The translations under genes and the position numbers were made by a program. Below are positions 15,270 to 23,305 of a stretch of 36,061 nt of DNA, piece by piece. Each line of letters starts with the position of its first letter. Position 1 is the first letter of the stretch. The stretch lies in the NCBI GenBank assembly GCA_007116915.1, contig SKHQ01000099.1, forward strand, positions 1 to 36,061, given 5' to 3'. The notes beneath the pieces are model-generated. The model saw only the letters and a program-made list of their open reading frames with translations, did not search any database and was not told the DNA's origin. This DNA comes from Candidatus Methanomethylophilaceae archaeon. Its GTDB lineage: Archaea > Thermoplasmatota > Thermoplasmata > Methanomassiliicoccales > Methanomethylophilaceae.

Positions 15270-17893
15270 TCCAAGGCCTCCATACAGATGTCCAGGAACT
15301 CGCATTTAGAGCAGTAAGCCTCCTTGCGCGGCGCGGCCGGAAATCCTTCCCTCTTGTACTCTCCGATGTATGAAAAGCATTCTGAAACCGTCTCCAGGAA
15401 TCGATCCATGGTCTCGTTGGTTATGAGGACCGTGTCCTTGGTGAAGGGGACCTCATCCCTCAGTTTCTCCAAGGCCCGGGTGAACACCTTTTTTCCCACC
15501 GCCTTTTTACCGCTTCTACCTTTTAGGAAAAGGATGAAATTATCAATGGCCTCATAATCTTCCTCTGGCGGGAGTTCCCATGCCCTTATGGAGATGAGAT
15601 GATCGCAGAAATCCTTCTCCCCCACCTCTTCCAGGAAGGGACCGAAATCCTTAGGTCCCTGACGGAGTATGCGGATCATCCAAGGATCCTCACCTTTCAA
15701 TAAATCAGCACGTCCAGTACCGGTGTATGTTACCTTATTGATATGATTGGAAGGGTCGTAACCTTGCTTATCTGCAGGTACGGGCTTCAGATAGTTGTAA
15801 TGGAGGGATATCTCCCTTCTCTTCTCTCCCATCGACCGAAGTAGAGCCATGTAGGCCAGGGGCTGAGTGTCGGGATCGCCTTCACCCCATATCGAGGCGA
15901 TGCTCTTCGCTCTGGTACTTGCAGCCATAGGGGCACCTGTTTTATGGTCAACCGCCAATGATTGGTCAACCATCAAATCCACAAGACCTCTGAGGAGGGT
16001 TTGCCGATCCTCAAGGAATATCTCCGTATTGCCTATGCGCGGTTTCTCACCGAGGGCGGAGAACAGTGGGTTTCCACGACCGGTCTTTACCGGCAACTCC
16101 TCTATCGGATAACGTGAAGCGAATTCAGCGGCGTTCCTGATCAATGCCCGCAGAGCGGTCCTTTCGAAACGGTCACGGCCTTTGTGGCTTAGGGAAACGT
16201 AATCCTTCTGAAGAATCTCCAGACACCTCTCCTGACCATCCACCGAGGCATAGGATGGATGATGGGCGATAAGCTCTGCGTAGCGATGTACGAGCGTACC
16301 CCGGAATGCTGGCCCGGAATCGGGTGATTCACAGAGACGTCCGAAGTGATACTTACGGGGACATTTCAGTAATTGGTTCAGTGCGGACGGAGAAAGGGAT
16401 GCGGGCATCTGCGGTTCTTCGATATCCTTGGAGATGAAATCCAACGCCACAGGATCAGGAAGCCAACAACCGTTTGCGAAACCTCCTTCTTCAGTAAGAT
16501 CATCGAAATCCCTCACCGGACGGTCCAGGGCGCGATTGAAGTATACACAGGGTATGACCTTCCGCCCTTTGGCGACCTTGGATGTCATGTAGATCCTCTG
16601 CTCTCCCTGTTGCAACAGTATCTCGAAACGAGCTTGGTCCTTCTCCAGTTCGGCTTCTGAATCTATGTGTTTGCGCCTTTGGATACGACGGGCCCATTCG
16701 TTCCCAAGACCGAGATGGAACACTATGGGACGGTCCACGTAGGCTGATGAGTGGCAGTCCACGAGAACCACCCCCTCCTTCTCATCCTCATCCCTCAGTA
16801 TCTCCTCACTCAACTGGTCCACACCGTAGCGTAGGTCTTCCAGCGTATCGGCACGGAGAGGGGATGATGCCAAGCCCAATTCCCGCAGGAGTCTCATCGT
16901 CATCGTCAATTCATCGTCCTTGAGCAATGATGTGCTGGCCTGGGATAGATTCATTTCAGATATGGATTCCATACGATTCTTCAAAGCCATTAACGACGGG
17001 TCTTGGGACTCAAGCGCATGAACGGTGAAAAGTCTGGCGTCATTCCTGATGTTGAATACCAATGTAGCCGCGTCCAGGCCTTTGAGCTCAACCGAACGGA
17101 CCAGTCTTTTAATGTCGCCCATCCTTGCCGTCGGTAGTCCGAGGCACAGTTCCAGGAATCTCAACATATCGCGGATGCCAGGAAGGTCCCTCATGGACCT
17201 GACGCTCTGAAAGGGCAATCCTTTGGCATAAAGTGAGGTGCGCACAGAATCAGCCATCGAGCCATCGGTGTCCATGACGATGGCGGTTGCATTCATGTTG
17301 GATTTATCTATTAGGTCGGCCACATGGCGACCTATCAATCGTTCGTTTCCCATATCCGCGATCTTCGGTATGGTGAATGTCCCCGAATCCCATGGGCTGA
17401 GCTCAGTAAAGGAACCTGGCGGGGGAAGTACATGTTTATCGAGTTCATCGAAAAGGTCCAAGGCGATGACTCCTACCTCGATTCCATCGAAGAAATCGAG
17501 GGGGAATCGCTCCATGGCCCTCTCCAATGTCGGAAGACGGGAGAGGTTCTTCCATACCAACTCCGAGTCCCTACCCTCCAGATGCCTTTCCACCTGAGCG
17601 GTGTGCCTCCTTATCTCCCGGAGATTCTCCACCTCACCATGGACATAACGCAATTCAAGTCCGGTCGATTCCGCTATCTGGGTGATTATCTTGGCATCGG
17701 ACCAGGCCTCCTCTCCGATTATACTGAGAGACAATCTCTTGGCCAATTGGCGGGGAGTGACTGAGAACCTGCCCACCATAGGACGGTCGGCAATACGATT
17801 CAATGCCGTTGCAAGAGGCGCCTGGTTGGTCAACGCCATATCGAAGTCTTTTAGCAAACCGTACAGATCATTGATAGAACGTGCCTTCCTCAT
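15266..17893 (-). CDS. AddB-like nuclease subunit with Fe-S cluster
   Basis: 875-aa partner of the AddA-like protein. The C-terminal RecB-type nuclease starts at LSPSALNQLLKCPRKYHFG; it has a core His in GTLVHRYAE, Asp639, Asp649 and Lys651 (LVDLM...AVDHKTG), and four cysteines placed as in AddB iron-staple nucleases: Cys511, then Cys861-x2-Cys864-x5-Cys870 at the extreme C-terminus. The N-terminal part is a degenerate helicase-like region with no Walker A, so it probably serves in structure or DNA recognition rather than ATP hydrolysis. ATG 17893 has AGGAAGAG upstream. Its stop overlaps the AddA-like start by 3 nt, so translation is coupled. It is smaller than bacterial AddB (about 1150 aa). 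Whether it recognises a Chi-like sequence is unknown. Confidence 0.82.
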   Translation of the reverse strand: MRKARSINDLYGLLKDFDMALTNQAPLATALNRIADRPMVGRFSVTPRQLAKRLSLSIIGEEAWSDAKIITQIAESTGLELRYVHGEVENLREIRRHTAQVERHLEGRDSELVWKNLSRLPTLERAMERFPLDFFDGIEVGVIALDLFDELDKHVLPPPGSFTELSPWDSGTFTIPKIADMGNERLIGRHVADLIDKSNMNATAIVMDTDGSMADSVRTSLYAKGLPFQSVRSMRDLPGIRDMLRFLELCLGLPTARMGDIKRLVRSVELKGLDAATLVFNIRNDARLFTVHALESQDPSLMALKNRMESISEMNLSQASTSLLKDDELTMTMRLLRELGLASSPLRADTLEDLRYGVDQLSEEILRDEDEKEGVVLVDCHSSAYVDRPIVFHLGLGNEWARRIQRRKHIDSEAELEKDQARFEILLQQGEQRIYMTSKVAKGRKVIPCVYFNRALDRPVRDFDDLTEEGGFANGCWLPDPVALDFISKDIEEPQMPASLSPSALNQLLKCPRKYHFGRLCESPDSGPAFRGTLVHRYAELIAHHPSYASVDGQERCLEILQKDYVSLSHKGRDRFERTALRALIRNAAEFASRYPIEELPVKTGRGNPLFSALGEKPRIGNTEIFLEDRQTLLRGLVDLMVDQSLAVDHKTGAPMAASTRAKSIASIWGEGDPDTQPLAYMALLRSMGEKRREISLHYNYLKPVPADKQGYDPSNHINKVTYTGTGRADLLKGEDPWMIRILRQGPKDFGPFLEEVGEKDFCDHLISIRAWELPPEEDYEAIDNFILFLKGRSGKKAVGKKVFTRALEKLRDEVPFTKDTVLITNETMDRFLETVSECFSYIGEYKREGFPAAPRKEAYCSKCEFLDICMEALE

Positions 17894-18006
17894 CGCAACT
17901 CTTCCTAAGCGACCCTACTCATCAGCGGAAGAAATCCACGTTGAAGATGAGTCCCAGTAACCCGCTAGTGTGTAATGGGAACAAAATTGTTTCCCTGTGA
18001 TGAATG

Positions 18007-18020
18007 AAAAATTATTTATC
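18007..18020 (+). promoter_or_regulatory. TATA box of the exonuclease-like paralogue
   Basis: AAAATTATTTATC centred about 29 nt before ATG 18043. It lies inside an in-frame extension starting at 18004, which argues that 18043 is the real start. Confidence 0.5.
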
Positions 18021-18042
18021 CGAGGGCGAGGACTTTGTGGGG

Positions 18043-18603
18043 ATGTCAGACAACATACACGTACTGGCCGTTTCGAAGACCGGGGACAACGGTTTTCCGA
18101 TCGACCAGGTGGTCGAGGTGGCCGTCTTCAAGGTCGATTTGTCGGCCAATATGATGGAGTCCGTCTACGATAAGGTGGTCAGACAGGACACCTCCGTATG
18201 GTCGGAGGAGGTCAAGGCCCACGTCCAAGACGTTTACGGGGTCAGTACAGAGGACGTCGAGAAGGGCATGGACGAGGATGATGTTGCGAAAGACCTTCGG
18301 GAATTACTGCAAGGCGAGACCATAACCGCCTTCGATGTCAAGTCTGATTTCATGGGACATCTCAAGAACGAACCCTACGCTCTGGCAAGGAAAGTGGAGG
18401 TTAGTTCCGCGATATCTTCCAGATCATCATTCTTATACAGAATACCGTCCAAACAGACCTCGGGAACCGAGGGGCTGAGGATTAGTTACAAAGCGATATT
18501 GCCGGACGATCCCGCCGCTGCCGGTGACTTGGCCGGTGCCTATGAGGATGCGGCCCGTGCATCAGCGATACTCCTAGAGCTGCACCAGCGTGGCCTCTAT
18601 TGA
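18043..18603 (+). CDS. Catalytically degenerate DEDDh exonuclease paralogue
   Basis: 186 aa, homologous over its whole length to the exonuclease at 9270-9851: NGFP(T/I)D..V.VAV near the N-terminus, T(S/A)F.V..DF...L.NEP in the middle, and a matching C-terminus. The active site is broken. DTE of Exo I is AVS here (Asp to Ala9, Glu to Ser11), and the Exo III His is Ala, leaving only Asp102 and the Exo III Asp. Three of five catalytic residues are gone while the frame, promoter and overall fold pattern are kept, so it is probably a functional non-nuclease (regulator or decoy binding partner) rather than a pseudogene. Divergent from the AddB-like gene. Confidence 0.8.
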   Translation: MSDNIHVLAVSKTGDNGFPIDQVVEVAVFKVDLSANMMESVYDKVVRQDTSVWSEEVKAHVQDVYGVSTEDVEKGMDEDDVAKDLRELLQGETITAFDVKSDFMGHLKNEPYALARKVEVSSAISSRSSFLYRIPSKQTSGTEGLRISYKAILPDDPAAAGDLAGAYEDAARASAILLELHQRGLY

Positions 18604-18615
18604 AACCTGCTAACA

Positions 18616-18625
18616 TTTTTATATG
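18616..18625 (+). promoter_or_regulatory. TATA box of first tandem membrane-protein gene
   Basis: TTTTTATATG centred 27 nt before ATG 18647. An in-frame ATG at 18623 falls inside the box and so is unlikely to be used. Confidence 0.5.
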
Positions 18626-18646
18626 TTCCAGAGTGGATATACCTCC

Positions 18647-19039
18647 ATGGCTAAGACACAGTTCCGTTTCTCCCGGATCGTGGCGATAAAATTCCTGAGT
18701 TTGTTCATGGGAGGCGTGCTGGTTTTGACCGGCATTCTGCATCAATTCAACCCTGAGTTCCTCAATCTTAATCACGGCCTAGGACTGGGTTTTCTCGCAG
18801 TATTGCTGCCTATGCTACTGGGACTTTTGATGGTCATCTACGGAGTGGGCATATGGATGGGGTTCATTGAAGGAAGGTCGGAGATGTTCTACGTCGGCAT
18901 CGCCCTATACGCCCTGATGGCCGTCCTGGGGTTGCTAGCCTATTACGAGGGTCTTATACTGACGGCGATCGGAGTGTTCGTGGTATTCGGTTTCCTGAAC
19001 TGCAACCAGCTCAAACGTTATTTCGGGGTTTTAAAATAG
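18647..19039 (+). CDS. Small four-helix membrane protein 1 of 3
   Basis: 130-aa hydrophobic protein with about four transmembrane segments (IVAIKFLSLFMGGVLVLTGIL, FLAVLLPMLLGLLMVIYGVGI, YVGIALYALMAVLGLLAYYE, LILTAIGVFVVFGFLN) and a charged tail NQLKRYFGVLK. It shares layout with the next two genes, though it is the most diverged. Function unknown. ATG 18647 fits the TATA spacing for a leaderless mRNA. Stop is TAG. Confidence 0.72.
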   Translation: MAKTQFRFSRIVAIKFLSLFMGGVLVLTGILHQFNPEFLNLNHGLGLGFLAVLLPMLLGLLMVIYGVGIWMGFIEGRSEMFYVGIALYALMAVLGLLAYYEGLILTAIGVFVVFGFLNCNQLKRYFGVLK

Positions 19040-19061
19040 ACTGGCTCTACTCATAATAATA

Positions 19062-19073
19062 TATTTATATATT
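19062..19073 (+). promoter_or_regulatory. TATA box of second tandem membrane-protein gene
   Basis: TATTTATATATT centred 26 nt before ATG 19093; a strong match, implying this gene has its own promoter rather than being read from the gene upstream. Confidence 0.55.
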
Positions 19074-19092
19074 CAATTGCAGTTATTAGGTC

Positions 19093-19455
19093 ATGGCTAA
19101 GAGACCTTTTCTCATAACCTTGATAGGCGTTTTGTATCTGTTGATGGGACTATCGATGATTGCCGGAGGTATAGGCGTAGCGTTCCTGGACCTCTCTGTA
19201 CTGGACCCTGATATGGCAGGCGCGGGCGCGGTCATAGGAGGAGGCGTTCTGGTATTCGGAATCATACTCCTGATAATCGCATACGGTTTCCTGAAGGGAT
19301 GGTCGATCATGTGGTATCTGGGTGTTATATTCTCCGCCCTTGGAGCCCTTGGTTCGTTGTTCGCCCTGCCTGAAGCAATATTCATGCTGGTGATTAACGC
19401 CGTCATACTCTACTACCTGTTCCGTCCTCAGGTCAAGAATTTTTTCAAGGTCTAG
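19093..19455 (+). CDS. Small four-helix membrane protein 2 of 3
   Basis: 120 aa, four hydrophobic segments. Start MAKRPFLITLIGVLYLLMG and end FRPQVKNFFKV align with the third gene (DERPILVTLVGTLLLVIG ... TRPQVKEHFGI), so the two are clear paralogues. Glycine-rich helix packing (AGAGAVIGGGVLVFG) is typical of small membrane proteins of unknown role. The N-terminal RP and C-terminal RPQVK motifs look conserved and cytoplasmic. No enzyme motif. Own TATA box; stop TAG. Confidence 0.75.
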   Translation: MAKRPFLITLIGVLYLLMGLSMIAGGIGVAFLDLSVLDPDMAGAGAVIGGGVLVFGIILLIIAYGFLKGWSIMWYLGVIFSALGALGSLFALPEAIFMLVINAVILYYLFRPQVKNFFKV

Positions 19456-19519
19456 CGGTTATTCCTTTTTTCCGTAATCGCTCAGAAACCTTTTTCTCTT
19501 TAACCACCTAATCATTACT

Positions 19520-19903
19520 GTGGATGAAAGACCGATCTTGGTGACTTTGGTGGGCACGCTTCTGCTCGTTATAGGATTCCTAAGCATCCTGGAAGGTTAT
19601 ATGGTCATCCAGAATGAGAGTACCTTGCTCGGCATGGACCCCTTCTCTCTCGGAATATTCAGCCTGCTGGTTGGTCTGGCACTAATGATATGCGGCCTTG
19701 CCGCATTCTATGGTAATTTCTTTTTCTGGTACCTAACCTTGGCCATTTGTTTTGTTGCTCTGATAAACTCCGTACTGATGGTACCGGAGGGGTTGGTCCG
19801 TTTTGTATTGATTTTGATTGTGCTCACTTATATAACGAGGCCTCAGGTCAAAGAGCATTTCGGCATCAATAACCAAGGGTCAACGAAATCTTATTCCCGA
19901 TGA
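19520..19903 (+). CDS. Small four-helix membrane protein 3 of 3
   Basis: 127 aa, paralogue of the preceding gene with the same N-terminal ERPILVTLVG and C-terminal TRPQVKEHFGI. The start is GTG 19520; the nearby ATG at 19524 is out of frame, and alignment with the paralogue places GTG at the right residue. A pyrimidine-rich CTTTAA lies about 21 nt upstream, a weaker promoter. A polar tail (NNQGSTKSYSR) extends beyond the paralogue. Its 3' end overlaps the convergent zinc-ribbon gene by 24 nt. Function unknown. Confidence 0.72.
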   Translation: MDERPILVTLVGTLLLVIGFLSILEGYMVIQNESTLLGMDPFSLGIFSLLVGLALMICGLAAFYGNFFFWYLTLAICFVALINSVLMVPEGLVRFVLILIVLTYITRPQVKEHFGINNQGSTKSYSR

Positions 19904-20293
19904 CCATTCGATGGTACCGAGATTGGCGAGCATCCACATCTCCAAGGCCTGCATCGCGAATGCGCCCAGCCAGACTATGGACATCATGACGAGACATACA
20001 ATAGTCAGAATCAAGAACCAACCATATGCCAATGCGACCAATATCGATGTCAGAAGAATCCCGGTGGCCATAAGATAAAGTCCCCGTTCAGTGAAACCCA
20101 TATAGATATGACCGACGCCCCATAGACCGATTATGCCGGGGAACAATGCGAGTATCAATCCTATCTTCGGATTTCTGACCGGAGCCTCCTTCTTTGCCAC
20201 CGGTGGCGCACGTGGTATCTCACGGTAACATTTCGGACAGGTTATCGAGTTCTCCGGAACCGGAGACATACAGTGACGACATCTCTTGGTCAT
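19880..20293 (-). CDS. Zinc-ribbon membrane protein
   Basis: 137 aa. N-terminal zinc ribbon CRHCMSPVPENSITCPKC (two CxxC knuckles 10 residues apart), a basic proline-rich linker, then three to four hydrophobic helices (GLILALFPGIIGLWGVGHIYMG, LYLMATGILLTSILVALAYG, FLILTIVCLVMMSIVWLGAF). PGIIGLWGVGHIYMG recalls the G-x-x-G-x-H-x-x-x-G core of TM2-type small membrane proteins. Such proteins are common in archaea and of unknown role. It lies 19 nt downstream of the thioesterase gene on the same strand and may be co-transcribed with it. Confidence 0.72.
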   Translation of the reverse strand: MTKRCRHCMSPVPENSITCPKCYREIPRAPPVAKKEAPVRNPKIGLILALFPGIIGLWGVGHIYMGFTERGLYLMATGILLTSILVALAYGWFLILTIVCLVMMSIVWLGAFAMQALEMWMLANLGTIEWSSGIRFR

Positions 20294-20312
20294 GGGTTGT
20301 AAGACTCCGCCT

Positions 20313-20756
20313 TCATTTCATTTTGTCAGGATCCAATCTGACCGCTAATCCTTGAAAGGTCGCCACATGTCTGTCGTTATCGTGGATCAGTACCTCATAC
20401 AACGCGTGGTTGCGGGTGGAGTTGATCTTCCTGGAGGTGGCTTTTATTCTATCCCCAAGTGCAGGCCTGTGATATGATATATTACAACTGAGGGCCACCC
20501 ACACATCGCTTTCTAGATTGGATGATAATGCGAAGGCCTCATCGGCCAGAGTGAATATTGCGCCTCCGTGTCCGGTTTCGATGCTGTTCCGCCTACCCTT
20601 CAAAGGCATGGACACCACAGCGCTTTCGGATGATAGACTTTCCAGCTCTATCCCCGTTGTGATAACGAACTCGCTGGACATGAGCTTCCTGGCGCGTACA
20701 CGGCTACCTTCGGGGAGATCGGGATGGAAGCACTCCTCATTCATGTTGCATACCAT
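20313..20756 (-). CDS. PaaI-type hotdog thioesterase
   Basis: 147-aa acyl-CoA thioesterase-like protein of the hotdog fold. The active-site helix is GHGGAIFTLADEAFALSSN (GHGG plus acidic residue in DEA), followed by the strands CNISYHRPALGDRIKATSR and ATFQGLAVRL. It would hydrolyse acyl- or aryl-CoA thioesters in the cytoplasm; substrate unknown. Two starts compete. ATG 20756 has GGAGGT with 5-nt spacing, while ATG 20744 sits 27 nt from TTTTATAT (20768-20775), as expected for a leaderless mRNA. I keep 20756 because of the ribosome-binding site. Divergent from xseA. Confidence 0.85.
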   Translation of the reverse strand: MVCNMNEECFHPDLPEGSRVRARKLMSSEFVITTGIELESLSSESAVVSMPLKGRRNSIETGHGGAIFTLADEAFALSSNLESDVWVALSCNISYHRPALGDRIKATSRKINSTRNHALYEVLIHDNDRHVATFQGLAVRLDPDKMK

Positions 20757-20790
20757 GTATTACCTCCATATAAAAGTTTGAATGAAAGGG

Positions 20791-20797
20791 TTTAACA
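20791..20797 (+). promoter_or_regulatory. TATA-like element of xseA
   Basis: TTTAACA centred 29 nt before ATG 20823; no ribosome-binding site precedes the ATG, consistent with a leaderless xseAB transcript. Confidence 0.4.
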
Positions 20798-20822
20798 TTC
20801 TGCAATCCCTTGACTGAATGAG

Positions 20823-22184
20823 ATGGAAACTACGCTGGTCAAAGGAAAGGCCGTGAGCGATCCGGTGAGCGTCACCGATTTCAACTCCATCGCCCGCCGA
20901 ATTCTGGTTAACTGTGATTCACTCAATGACGTTTGGGTGCGAGGGGAGATCTCCAATCTGATACGGGCATCCTCTGGCCATTATTATTTCACCATGAAGG
21001 ATGGCGGAAGCGAATTGCGTTGCACACTTTTCCGTGGTGTTGCCCAACGACTCACCAAACCTCCTCAGGATAAGGAAGAGGTGGTCGCCAAAGGCTCAGC
21101 CGACCTATACCTGGCCCGAGGCTCTTACCAATTCAACATAACCGACCTAAAGCCCGTGGGTGTCGGGGACCTACATGCCAAGTTCGAGGAATTGAAGAGA
21201 AGGTTGATGGAGGAGGGGCTTTTTGATGAAAGCCACAAACGCCCATTGCCCCGATACCCGGACACCATAGGCGTCGTCACCTCAGCGACCGGCTCGGTGA
21301 TCAGGGACATCATCAACGTTGCGTCGAGACGGTACCCCTGCCGCATCATACTTGCTCCGGCCCAGGTCCAGGGTTCGGGATCCTCGGACTCCATCGTGAA
21401 GGCTATGTCGCTCCTCCTCAGGTACGGTGTGGACCTTATGATAGTGGGTAGGGGAGGCGGTTCACTGGAGGATCTGTGGCCATTCAATGAAGAGTCGGTA
21501 GCCAGGGCGATATACTCCTGCCCGGTCCCGGTGATATCCGCGGTCGGACACGAGACCGACTATTCCATATCCGACTTCGTTGCCGACAGACGTGCCGAGA
21601 CACCATCGGCGGCCGCGGAGATGGCACTGCCGGATCTAGGGCTTGAGAAAAGGCATCTACTGCAGTTGGCCTCCAAGGGCGATAGGGCACTGATGCGTTC
21701 ATCTGAATCGGCCCATCGGGAATTCTTGTCACTGGACCGCATGCTGGCTCCAAAACGTGCCCAAGAAAGGTTGGAACAGATGATGCAAAGGGTAGACGAC
21801 CTCGATGATGACATGGTCCGCAGCGTCAAGATGAGGGGCGAGAGGCTTGTCAGCCGCATAGATGGTTTGAGATATCGTCTATCACCAGTTCATGCCAAGC
21901 TTATGATCGATGGTGCGAAGAGGGATCTGGATCAGAAGTATGAGCGTTCGGACGCTCTTGTGAGTGTCCGATTGAATGAGGCGTCAACAAGGCTCCAGAG
22001 CCTGGAGGGATCCATGAATGCTCTGGACCCTATCAAGGTACTCGACCGTGGATACTGTATCGTCATCGGGCCTGACGGCAGACCGGTTTCGAGCATAGAC
22101 GATGTTATGCTGACCGATATGGTGAGGATGAGGCTTCAGGACGGTTACCTGAGTGCAGAGATCAAGGATAAGGAGATTTTATGA
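20823..22184 (+). CDS. xseA: Exodeoxyribonuclease VII large subunit
   Basis: 453 aa, normal length. Exonuclease VII degrades single-stranded DNA from both ends into oligonucleotides. An N-terminal OB-fold (VWVRGEISNLIRASSGHYYFTMKD, about residues 37-60) is followed by the catalytic core with TSATGSVIRDI, VGRGGGSLEDLWPFNEESVARAI, SAVGHETDYSISDFVADRRAETPSAAAE, then the coiled-coil stalk that binds the small subunits, and a C-terminal VLDRGYCIV cap. All core motifs are intact. It overlaps xseB by 4 nt (ATGA). The family is essentially bacterial, so its presence with archaeal promoters indicates an old acquisition. Confidence 0.96.
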   Translation: METTLVKGKAVSDPVSVTDFNSIARRILVNCDSLNDVWVRGEISNLIRASSGHYYFTMKDGGSELRCTLFRGVAQRLTKPPQDKEEVVAKGSADLYLARGSYQFNITDLKPVGVGDLHAKFEELKRRLMEEGLFDESHKRPLPRYPDTIGVVTSATGSVIRDIINVASRRYPCRIILAPAQVQGSGSSDSIVKAMSLLLRYGVDLMIVGRGGGSLEDLWPFNEESVARAIYSCPVPVISAVGHETDYSISDFVADRRAETPSAAAEMALPDLGLEKRHLLQLASKGDRALMRSSESAHREFLSLDRMLAPKRAQERLEQMMQRVDDLDDDMVRSVKMRGERLVSRIDGLRYRLSPVHAKLMIDGAKRDLDQKYERSDALVSVRLNEASTRLQSLEGSMNALDPIKVLDRGYCIVIGPDGRPVSSIDDVMLTDMVRMRLQDGYLSAEIKDKEIL

Positions 22185-22411
22185 TGGAAGAGGAGAAGAA
22201 AGAGATAGCGTTCGAGGAGGCCCTGGCCGAACTCGAGTCGCTGGTTCAGAAGCTGGATGAGGGCGACCTCGGTCTTGAGGAGAGTCTTGAGGTCTATGAG
22301 AGGGCTGTCGAGTTGAGGGACCTTTGCCGTAAGCGCCTGGAAGAGTATGACCGCCGCGTCAGCAAGTTGATGGAGAAGGACGAGGACCTGGAAGTAGAGG
22401 ATTTCGACTGA
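22181..22411 (+). CDS. xseB: Exodeoxyribonuclease VII small subunit
   Basis: 76 aa, the usual size; several copies wrap around the XseA stalk. FEEALAELESLVQKLDEGDLGLEESLEVYERAVEL is the family signature (cited here in parts: LAELESLVQKLDEGDL, LEESLEVYERA), followed by a helical tail and an acidic end. ATG 22181 overlaps the xseA stop and has AAGGAGA upstream, giving translational coupling. Its stop directly abuts the stop of the convergent TOPRIM gene, with no gap. Confidence 0.95.
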   Translation: MMEEEKKEIAFEEALAELESLVQKLDEGDLGLEESLEVYERAVELRDLCRKRLEEYDRRVSKLMEKDEDLEVEDFD

Positions 22412-23305
22412 TCATTCCCACAGGTGGAGGCCGTTGTCCTCTCCCCATTCTTTTATGGCCGCATACAGTTCGGTGCTGTGGAAATCCTCCCGTGTGTAAG
22501 ATAGTCTCAGAGTCCCGGAAAGCATCCCCTGGTTCATCGAGCGGGCATTGTAAAGACCTATAGACTCCCGTAGAGCCAACAGTAGGATGCTTACCATATC
22601 GTGTCCCCGGCATATGACCCACGGATCATAATTCTTCTTAAGTTCGACCTCGAGGTCCTGATGTACGGTTCTTTTGTTGGCGTTGCTATGGCCTGACAAT
22701 GAGAATATATGATCGACCATCCTTTTGTTGTCAGCCGATATCTTGGCGGTATCAACGAAGCTACGATGGTTTATATCCCGGAAAGAAAGGTTATAATCCT
22801 TCTTCATGGACAGGAACATCAGCATTCCCAAGGGATAGGAGGACTTCATTATCGCATCCTTGACGGAATCGCCAGTCCTTTGCTTGAATCTTGCCATCTC
22901 ATCACGGTCACCATACTCCCAAAGTACGGAGTCCAGTGCCGATGAACGCATGAGTGCAGTCTCAAGATCGTGGCAATCAGTGACGAAGAGATGTTCATCG
23001 AATTTCTTGCCTAGAAGTAGGTCGTAATCCTGGTCCACTATGCCTGAGGTCAGACCATCGCCTCGGGTGTCGGCCATCTCCCGCACAGTTTTCCTCACAT
23101 TGTCCTTGGAGTGAGCTATGACAACTTGACACTCAGAGGGGTTGGTGAATTTCCCATATAGGCGCGAATCGGTGACGCCTTCGACGACAAGGAATGCACC
23201 GCGGTACTTGGATCGCCGCATTGACATCTCGTTGGCGACCTCATAAGGCTGGATGTGCCTTCTCAATTCAAACCACCAGTTCCACGGTGAGGTCCCAACG
23301 GTCAT
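22412..23305 (-). CDS. DUF4435 TOPRIM-type protein, AriB-like (PARIS-like effector)
   Basis: 297 aa. The N-terminal half has a TOPRIM pattern: LVVEGVTDSRLYGKF with Glu42, then the acidic DQDYD (Asp91, 93, 95), then CHDLETALM (around 111-119), the trio that marks DUF4435. TOPRIM domains of this type cleave nucleic acid; AriB of PARIS is a DUF4435 nuclease released by the ATPase AriA on phage infection. The gene starts 38 nt inside the ATPase gene (ATG 23305, weak AGGT upstream); a TTG at 23266 preceded by GGTGG is an alternative. Translation is coupled with the ATPase. Assignment to PARIS is inference from domain pair and order, not proven. Confidence 0.78.
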   Translation of the reverse strand: MTVGTSPWNWWFELRRHIQPYEVANEMSMRRSKYRGAFLVVEGVTDSRLYGKFTNPSECQVVIAHSKDNVRKTVREMADTRGDGLTSGIVDQDYDLLLGKKFDEHLFVTDCHDLETALMRSSALDSVLWEYGDRDEMARFKQRTGDSVKDAIMKSSYPLGMLMFLSMKKDYNLSFRDINHRSFVDTAKISADNKRMVDHIFSLSGHSNANKRTVHQDLEVELKKNYDPWVICRGHDMVSILLLALRESIGLYNARSMNQGMLSGTLRLSYTREDFHSTELYAAIKEWGEDNGLHLWE

